DNA from: Clostridiales bacterium UBA6468
Lineage (GTDB): Bacteria; Bacillota; Clostridia; Oscillospirales; Oscillospiraceae
Assembly (NCBI GenBank): GCA_002436765.1
Contig: DJNI01000078.1
Span: forward strand, 1 to 18,837
DNA length: 18,837 nt
Direction: 5' to 3'
Made by a program: the position numbers and the translations under genes. Of the stretch, positions 14,115 through 18,837 are shown in pieces (the first letter of the stretch is position 1; the number at the start of each line of letters is the position of its first letter). Below the pieces are notes generated by a model. It had not been told where the DNA came from. It saw only the letters and a list, made by a program, of their open reading frames with translations, and made no database searches.

Positions 14115-14585
14115 GTCAAACACGTCCCGCCACACGATCTGGGACTTTTCCGTGGTGTCCGCGTCCCGAAGAACGGACAGGCAGTAGTGGTAGTTTCCGT
14201 CGTCCAGGATCACCGCCCTGCCCAGCCGGTCGCCGTTCTCCCCCGCCGACGCCCAGACGAAATCGTACCGCTTCGCCCCATCCTGCGCCGTTTCCATCAC
14301 CGTCAGATTCTCCGGGGTGTAGCCGGATATCCGCTGAATGGTGGCGCTTAAGTCCCCGCCGCTGACGGTCTCGACAATGATCTCATAATCCTCGCTGAGA
14401 TAGACCTGCTCCGCGTCGCTTTCCAGCACCGGCGCCACGGCGTTGTCCGGCAGGCGGACGGAAATTTCCCCCGGCTGCGCCATTACGGGCTGAACGATGT
14501 CGTCCGAAATTGTTTCCAGCGTTTCTTCCGAAGCACAGCCGCACAGAAGCGGCATCAATGCCAGTAAAATCCAAAGCTTTTTCAC
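14097..14585 (-). CDS. Putative lipoprotein of unknown function
   Basis: 162 aa from a GTG start at 14585, chosen because GGGAGGG precedes it and the product then starts MKKLWILLALMPLLCGC, a type II signal peptide with lipobox LCGC and C17 as the lipidated residue. The longer reading to 14804 lacks a signal peptide at its start and would run through the opposite-strand gene, so it was dropped. The mature part is acidic and mixed alpha/beta, with no motif I recognise. Expected outside the membrane, lipid-anchored. It overlaps the WYL gene tail-to-tail and is only 27 bases from the divergent DUF1294 gene, so any promoter must lie inside that neighbour. Confidence 0.78.
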   Translation of the reverse strand: MKKLWILLALMPLLCGCASEETLETISDDIVQPVMAQPGEISVRLPDNAVAPVLESDAEQVYLSEDYEIIVETVSGGDLSATIQRISGYTPENLTVMETAQDGAKRYDFVWASAGENGDRLGRAVILDDGNYHYCLSVLRDADTTEKSQIVWRDVFDSFCLV

Positions 14586-14612
14586 AAAAATCCCTCCCGA
14601 AAGGAAATCAGT

Positions 14613-14897
14613 ATGAAAGATCTTCTCCTTCTTTACCTCGTTACAATCAATGCGGCCGGTTTTGTGCTTATGCTTGCGGACAAGCACAAGGCAAAGAAAA
14701 ACCTCTGGCGCATTCCGGAGGCGACCCTGATGACCGTGGCGGCGCTGGGGGGAAGCGTGGGCAGTTTGCTGGGTATGTACACGGTGCGTCACAAGACGAA
14801 GCACCCCAAATTCACCGTCGGTATTCCGCTGCTGCTGGCGCTTCAGATCATTGCCGCCATCGTGGTGATGGCGAAGTTTCCGGGAATATTTGCGTAA
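14613..14897 (+). CDS. DUF1294 small membrane protein
   Basis: 94 aa. Three hydrophobic segments (about 5-20, 40-57 and 70-90) are separated by a basic loop DKHKAKKNLWRIPEATL, which with ALGGSVGSLLGMYTVRHKTKHPKF matches the DUF1294 family. The family has no established function and is assumed to sit in the cytoplasmic membrane. AAAGGA lies 8 bases before the ATG. The gene is alone on the plus strand between two minus-strand units, and ends 5 bases before a perfect hairpin. Confidence 0.85.
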   Translation: MKDLLLLYLVTINAAGFVLMLADKHKAKKNLWRIPEATLMTVAALGGSVGSLLGMYTVRHKTKHPKFTVGIPLLLALQIIAAIVVMAKFPGIFA

Positions 14898-14901
14898 AAT
14901 G

Positions 14902-14934
14902 ATAGCGCTGTCCGTATCATGCGGACAGCGCTAT
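14902..14934. terminator. Perfect hairpin between convergent DUF1294 and CPBP genes
   Basis: 13-bp perfect arms (ATAGCGCTGTCCG, 14902-14914 with 14922-14934) and a 7-base loop. The CPBP stop codon is in the loop, and one arm encodes the last residues of that protein. On the minus strand it is followed by CATTTTACG, a weak T-tract; on the plus strand none is seen. It is best read as a shared, imperfect terminator. Confidence 0.6.
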
Positions 14935-15873
14935 TACCATGTTGATTACCATCAGAACCGTCAGTACGATCACGCCTGCGTTCAAAAAGAAGCATTTCAG
15001 GCACCGGCGGTCGATCCATTCGCTCTGGATGTACGCCCGGACACGGGCACGGTTGGCGATCAGGATTACCACCGCCGCCGCAAAAAAGCCGCCGAAAATC
15101 GTAAGATCAATCACCGACGCCGCCATTTCCGGCAAGCTCGCCGTCAACCGGCTCAAAAGATCAGCCAGCACCAGATTGTTGAAGATATGGAGCGCCATGG
15201 ACCAGCCGACGGAATACTCCACCGCCGCATATCCCAGCACCAGTCCCACCAGAAAGGCGTAGGGCGTTTGCAGCAGATTCCCGTGGAACAGCCCAAAGAG
15301 GAACGCGGAACCCAAAATGGCAAACCGCTTGCCGTAAGGCCGCAGCGACCGCAGGACGAAGCCCCGGAAGATCAGTTCCTCCGAAACGGGCGCCAAAATC
15401 GACGCATACAGGAACATACTGACGGTATCCGAGCTGCCGGAAACGGCGTCCAGCGTCCCGGTGGCAGACCGGCCGAAGCAGTTCATCACCGTCTCAAGAA
15501 GATTGATCCAAACCGTATTGACCATCTGCGTCCCGGCGCACAGGCACATCATGCACAGGAAAATCCCCGGCTTCATGGGCTTTTCCCGTCTCAGCACCTC
15601 TCCGCCCCAGAACTGCCTGCCCTTCCACGCGTACAGAATCACCAGCGCGACGGCCACGGCGGCGATGTACCCCCAGCCGTTTCCGGCCAGCGCGGACACG
15701 TCCGGGACATACGGATCGTTTCCTTCCATAAAGGCGTTCAGGTATCCCGCAATCACATCCCGCAGCATCGCCACGGAAACCAGAATGTTCATCAGGACAT
15801 AGTATCCCACCAGCGTCCAGCCCACGGGGCTGAAACGCTTACGGAGCCATTTGTTGATCTGTTTCTCGTTCAT
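14917..15873 (-). CDS. CPBP-family intramembrane metalloprotease (CAAX protease-like)
   Basis: 318 aa, polytopic, with roughly eight hydrophobic segments. The ABI/CPBP catalytic motifs are present: EELIFRGFVLR (E165, E166, R170), FGLFHGN (H197), and HIFNN (H229, N232). Bacterial members are linked to bacteriocin self-immunity or unknown proteolysis in the membrane; no bacteriocin gene is nearby. GGAGG lies 6 bases before the ATG. The start overlaps the end of the FAD dehydrogenase gene by 35 bases, placing it last in a three-gene unit. A hydrophobic C-terminal segment ends inside the hairpin described at 14902. Confidence 0.9.
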   Translation of the reverse strand: MNEKQINKWLRKRFSPVGWTLVGYYVLMNILVSVAMLRDVIAGYLNAFMEGNDPYVPDVSALAGNGWGYIAAVAVALVILYAWKGRQFWGGEVLRREKPMKPGIFLCMMCLCAGTQMVNTVWINLLETVMNCFGRSATGTLDAVSGSSDTVSMFLYASILAPVSEELIFRGFVLRSLRPYGKRFAILGSAFLFGLFHGNLLQTPYAFLVGLVLGYAAVEYSVGWSMALHIFNNLVLADLLSRLTASLPEMAASVIDLTIFGGFFAAAVVILIANRARVRAYIQSEWIDRRCLKCFFLNAGVIVLTVLMVINMVIALSA

Positions 15874-17446
15874 AGCTTTCCTCCATAATGATTGTCTCCG
15901 CCGTCATAATGCCGTCGATGGCCGCGGACATGATGCCCCCGGCATAGCCCGCCCCCTCTCCCGTGGGGTACAGCCCTCGCAGGGAGGACTGCCGGGTCGA
16001 ATCCCGGATGATCCGCACCGGGGAAGAACTGCGGGTCTCCGGCGCGGTCATTACCGCGTCCGGGTCTGCAAAGTCTTTCAGCTTCCCGTCCAGCCGGGGC
16101 AGCGCCCGGGCAATGGCGTCGGTGATCTTTCCGGGAAGCACGTCGCGCAGGTCGCACCAGGTCACCCCCGGCCGGTAGGTCGGCGTTACCCGTCCCGCAC
16201 CGTCGCTGGGTCTTCCGGCAAGGAAATCCCCCACCTTCTGCGCCGGGGCGCAATAGCTGCCGCTGACGCGGTAGGCGTTTTCCTCGATCTCCCGCTGCCA
16301 GCGCATTCCGCCGAGATTGCCCTCGTAGGGGAAATCGGCGGGATTCACCGTCACCAGCAGCGCCGCGTTGGCGTTTTCTCCGTCCCGGTCGGCATAGCTC
16401 ATGCCGTTGGTGACCACCCGGCCTTCCTCGCTGGCCGCCGCCACCACGTATCCTCCCGGGCACATACAGAAGGTGTACACCGTCTCCCCGTCCAGATGCT
16501 CCACCAGCTTGTAATCCGCCGGGGGCAGGGCAGGATTTTCGCCGCCGTACTGGGCAGCGTCGATGTCCCGCTGCCGATGCTCGATACGCACGCCCATGGC
16601 GAAGGGCTTCGGCTCCATGGGAACGCCGGAGGCGTCCAGCATTTCAAAGGTGTCCCGGGCGCTGTGCCCGATGGCCAGCACCGCCCGGTGGCAGGGAATG
16701 ACTGTCCCGTCGGCGGTTTTCAGCCCGGTCACGCGGCCGTTCTCCGTACACAGGCCGGTGACCTGGGTGTTGAACCGCACCTCACCCCCCAGAGAGATGA
16801 TGCGCTTGCGCAGATTCTGCACCACGGTCAGCAGCACGTCGGTGCCCACATGGGGCTTGGCGTCGTAGAGGATGTCCTCCCTCGCTCCCGCCGCCACGAA
16901 CTGCTCCAGAATCCAGCCGATTCTGGGATTGTTGACCCCGGTGTTCAGCTTGCCGTCGGAAAACGTTCCCGCGCCGCCCTCGCCGAACTGGACGTTGCTT
17001 TTTGTGTCCAGCTCGCCCGTTTTGAAAAACTTTTCTACTTTCGCATGGCGGGACGCGGCGTCCTCTCCCCGTTCCAGAACCAGCGGTTTCCAGCCCGCCA
17101 GCGCCAGGATCAGCGCGGCAAACATGCCTCCGGGGCCGAAGCCCACCACCACCGGGCGTTTTTCCGGCGCTTTGGCAGATTTGGGCGGCTTGTACCGCGT
17201 CACCGGGGCGATGGACGCCCGCTTGCAGCCGCTTTGCTTCAATATCTTCTTTTCGCTGCCATCCACCGTCACGTCGATGGTGTAAATAATACGCACGTTG
17301 GGCTTTTTCCGGGCGTCCACACTCCGCCGGACGATCCGCACGCCCCGGATTCTGGAGTTGGGAACCCGCAGCATCCGCGCCGCCTCGAAGGGCAGCTGAT
17401 GGGCGCTGTGCTCCGGCGGCAGGGAAATATCGCTCAAACGGATCAT
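15839..17446 (-). CDS. COG2509-type FAD-dependent dehydrogenase
   Basis: 535 aa. An N-terminal domain (1-95) of the kind specific to this group precedes a Rossmann FAD-binding motif VVVGFGPGGMFAALILA (GFGPGG at 102-107). The conserved FGEGGAGTFSDGKLNTG stretch and the C-terminal YPTGEGAGYAGGIMSAAIDG, which closes the FAD site, are both present. The group is annotated as uncharacterised FAD-dependent dehydrogenases; its substrate is unknown. It is probably cytoplasmic. Its ATG overlaps the stop of the preceding flavoprotein gene (ATGA), with GGGAGG upstream in that gene, so the two flavoproteins are made together. Length is normal for the group. No missing FAD-binding motif was noted. Confidence 0.92.
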   Translation of the reverse strand: MIRLSDISLPPEHSAHQLPFEAARMLRVPNSRIRGVRIVRRSVDARKKPNVRIIYTIDVTVDGSEKKILKQSGCKRASIAPVTRYKPPKSAKAPEKRPVVVGFGPGGMFAALILALAGWKPLVLERGEDAASRHAKVEKFFKTGELDTKSNVQFGEGGAGTFSDGKLNTGVNNPRIGWILEQFVAAGAREDILYDAKPHVGTDVLLTVVQNLRKRIISLGGEVRFNTQVTGLCTENGRVTGLKTADGTVIPCHRAVLAIGHSARDTFEMLDASGVPMEPKPFAMGVRIEHRQRDIDAAQYGGENPALPPADYKLVEHLDGETVYTFCMCPGGYVVAAASEEGRVVTNGMSYADRDGENANAALLVTVNPADFPYEGNLGGMRWQREIEENAYRVSGSYCAPAQKVGDFLAGRPSDGAGRVTPTYRPGVTWCDLRDVLPGKITDAIARALPRLDGKLKDFADPDAVMTAPETRSSSPVRIIRDSTRQSSLRGLYPTGEGAGYAGGIMSAAIDGIMTAETIIMEESYERETDQQMAP

Positions 17447-18657
17447 GTGTCATTCCTCCCGGCGTTCAGCCCCGCCAGACGGCCGGAGCTCCACGCCCAC
17501 TGCAAATTATAGCCGCCGCAGTCCCCGTCGATGTCTAAGACCTCTCCGCAGGCGTAAAGCCCCGGAACAAGGCGGCTTTCCATGGTCGTTTCGTCAAATT
17601 CCGACGTGAGGATGCCCCCCGCCGTTACCTGAGCGCTGTCCATGCCCATGGGTTCGGTCAGATGTACGGCCAGCGCCTTCGCCGCTTGGGCGGCCTGACG
17701 CAGCTCCTCGTCGGAAAGGCCGGCGACCGCGCCGCCCCCGGAAATCCCCGCCGCCTGGGTCAGTACCCGGCCAAGGCGGTTGTGGAGGATTCCCGTGAAC
17801 AGCTCCGAGACGGGAAGGTTGGTCGTTCTGCGCCGTGCAAGCTCGTCTTTCAGGGCATCTTCTTCCATATCCGGCAGGAAGTCCAACCGGCACAGCCACT
17901 CGCCGCCGCCCTGGCAGACGTCCCGGGACACCTCAAAAATCACCGGCCCGCTGAGGCCGTACTGGGTAAATTGCAGTTCCCCCGTGCTTTCGGAAAACCG
18001 CTTTCCGTCGTGGAGGATGACCGCACGGCAGTTGGCGCGGACGCCTTTCAGGCTTGTGACCGCGTTCCAGCTGCTTTTCAGCTGTACCAGCGCCGGACGC
18101 AGCCGGGTGCAGCCGTGGCCGAAGCTCCGCAAAATTTTGTAGCCGGACATGCTGCCCCCCAGCTTTGTCCCCGCGAGGCCGCCGCAGGCGACGATGAGCC
18201 GATCGCATTCCACCGTTTCATCCCCGGAAACAATGCGGAAGCCGGAAGCCGTTTTCTTCACTTTTTCCGCTTCAAATCCCAGTTTTACCGTGATATTCGG
18301 CTTTTCCAGGGCAAAGCGCAGCACATCCACCACGGAATTTGCCTGATCGGAATAGGGGTACACCCGCCCGGAGTCCTCCGCCACGGTAAGAAGCCCCAGC
18401 CCCCGGAACCATTCCAGCGCCGCCGCAGGGGGAAACTGCCCCAGCGCGTAGTCGGCAAACCCCGGATTTTCCCCGTGGTAGCCGCCGGACGTGCCGTGGA
18501 GGTTGGATAAATTGCAGCGCCCGTTGCCGGTGGCCTGAAGCTTGCGCCCCACTCTCGCCTGCCGCTCCATGAGGATAATCTGCCCGCTTTCGTTTTCCGC
18601 CGCAGCCAGCGCCGCCGCCATTCCCGACGCCCCCGCGCCGATGATTCCTGTCACCAT
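17443..18657 (-). CDS. HI0933/BaiN-like NAD(P)/FAD-dependent oxidoreductase
   Basis: 404 aa. The N-terminal dinucleotide-binding motif GAGASG (7-12) and the family hallmark GRKLQATGNGRCNLSN (37-52) are followed by DRLIVACGG in the middle. The C-terminal motif is TAGGILTSEFDETTMES and then GLYACGEVLDIDGDCGGYNLQWAWSSG. These define the HI0933/YhiN/BaiN family of flavoproteins. BaiN from a bile-acid-converting Clostridium belongs here, but no other bai gene is present, so a bile-acid role is not supported. AAAGGA precedes the ATG. The gene opens a unit with the COG2509 dehydrogenase and CPBP protease. A palindromic repeat begins about 40 bases upstream and may separate it from its promoter. Confidence 0.93.
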   Translation of the reverse strand: MVTGIIGAGASGMAAALAAAENESGQIILMERQARVGRKLQATGNGRCNLSNLHGTSGGYHGENPGFADYALGQFPPAAALEWFRGLGLLTVAEDSGRVYPYSDQANSVVDVLRFALEKPNITVKLGFEAEKVKKTASGFRIVSGDETVECDRLIVACGGLAGTKLGGSMSGYKILRSFGHGCTRLRPALVQLKSSWNAVTSLKGVRANCRAVILHDGKRFSESTGELQFTQYGLSGPVIFEVSRDVCQGGGEWLCRLDFLPDMEEDALKDELARRRTTNLPVSELFTGILHNRLGRVLTQAAGISGGGAVAGLSDEELRQAAQAAKALAVHLTEPMGMDSAQVTAGGILTSEFDETTMESRLVPGLYACGEVLDIDGDCGGYNLQWAWSSGRLAGLNAGRNDT

Positions 18658-18697
18658 GTCCGATTCCTTTCCGCCCTCCGGGCGTCCCTTTTTCCTT

Positions 18698-18837
18698 GGG
18701 AACCTCTGAATAAATCGTCTTCGGCTGAGCAGCGGATCTTTTTCTCTATCCGTGCGGTTCCAAAAGCGGGAAATTCATACAGTATTCCTCCGCTTCCGGA
18801 ACCTTCGGCTAGAGAAAAATCTCTCGCTGTCAGCTCT
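18698..18837. repeat. Long MITE-like palindrome, copy A, cut by the window end
   Basis: It opens with GGGAACCTCTGAATAAATCG (18698-18717), the family terminus. Inner arms pair: 18756-18769 with 18790-18803 (12 of 14), and about 18722-18752 with 18804-18837 (imperfect). The centre is near 18780, so by symmetry the missing right terminus should fall near 18842-18861. There is no coding sequence inside. The longest of three related copies in the window. Confidence 0.65.

Noticed and set aside
14586..14804. N-terminal extension of the lipoprotein on the minus strand
   Set aside because: It would overlap the whole first two-thirds of DUF1294. The GTG at 14585 gives a proper lipoprotein signal peptide and has a ribosome binding site.
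14890..15888. 332-codon plus-strand open frame opposite the CPBP gene
   Set aside because: Starts inside the convergent hairpin, is rich in His, Gln and Arg, and has no recognisable domain. The minus strand has EELIFR, FGLFHGN and HIFNN motifs.
15851..17512. 553-codon plus-strand open frame opposite the COG2509 gene
   Set aside because: Shadow of the real gene: Gly/His/Arg-rich with no family motif, while the minus strand encodes clear FAD-binding motifs.
18672..18684. Small hairpin CGCCC-TCC-GGGCG upstream of the HI0933-like gene
   Set aside because: Only 5 pairs, and the T-rich run follows on the plus strand where no gene ends.

Overview
The window looks like GC-rich Firmicutes DNA, most likely a gut-type Clostridia member of the Oscillospiraceae/Ruminococcaceae kind. 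This is inferred from strong AGGAGG-type ribosome binding sites, tight short-overlap gene packing, an FHA-SEDS fusion next to a short penicillin-binding protein, a C_GCAxxG_C_C protein, and COG2509 and HI0933-type flavoproteins. No rRNA, tRNA, CRISPR array or transposase gene was seen.

Layout. (1) 14-2753: a radical SAM/SPASM protein (minus) diverges from a SprT-like metalloprotein and a C_GCAxxG_C_C protein (plus). These converge on a class I methyltransferase (minus) across a bidirectional terminator. (2) 2777-8883, minus strand: a branched-chain amino acid ABC transporter operon in the order livK-livH-livM-livG-livF. Its last gene is not a normal livF. About 42 codons of LivF run in frame, at the Walker A motif, into the body of an ABC-F (YbiT-type) protein. 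This is the most anomalous point in the window and may be a recombination scar or an assembly chimera joining two genomes. (3) 8617-8883: ahead of livK lies what reads as a complete ribosome-mediated attenuator. It has a near-consensus promoter, a 50-codon leader ORF whose end is dense in Ile/Val/Leu codons, a hairpin in the leader, an antiterminator, and an overlapping terminator with a U-tract. (4) 9004-12091, minus: an FHA-SEDS (FtsW/RodA) fusion followed 4 bases later by a class B-like PBP, a peptidoglycan synthase pair. (5) 12180-14897: endonuclease IV (minus) divergent from a WYL regulator (plus), then a lipoprotein (minus) and a DUF1294 membrane protein (plus). (6) 14917-18657, minus: a three-gene overlapping unit of an HI0933/BaiN-like flavoprotein, a COG2509 FAD-dependent dehydrogenase and a CPBP membrane protease homologue.

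Three palindromic, MITE-like elements share the terminal consensus GGGAACCTCYGAWKAAATC. They lie at 7207-7269, 8943-8996 and 18698 to the window end. Two of them flank livK and its leader. The third is cut by the window edge.

How the parts fit: livK expression appears tied to supply of the amino acids it imports, through the leader peptide. A stable hairpin between livK and livH could set a higher livK dose. If the LivF junction is real, this copy of the transporter lacks one ATPase and the ABC-F protein has come under liv control. If it is an artefact, positions below about 4262 belong to another genome.
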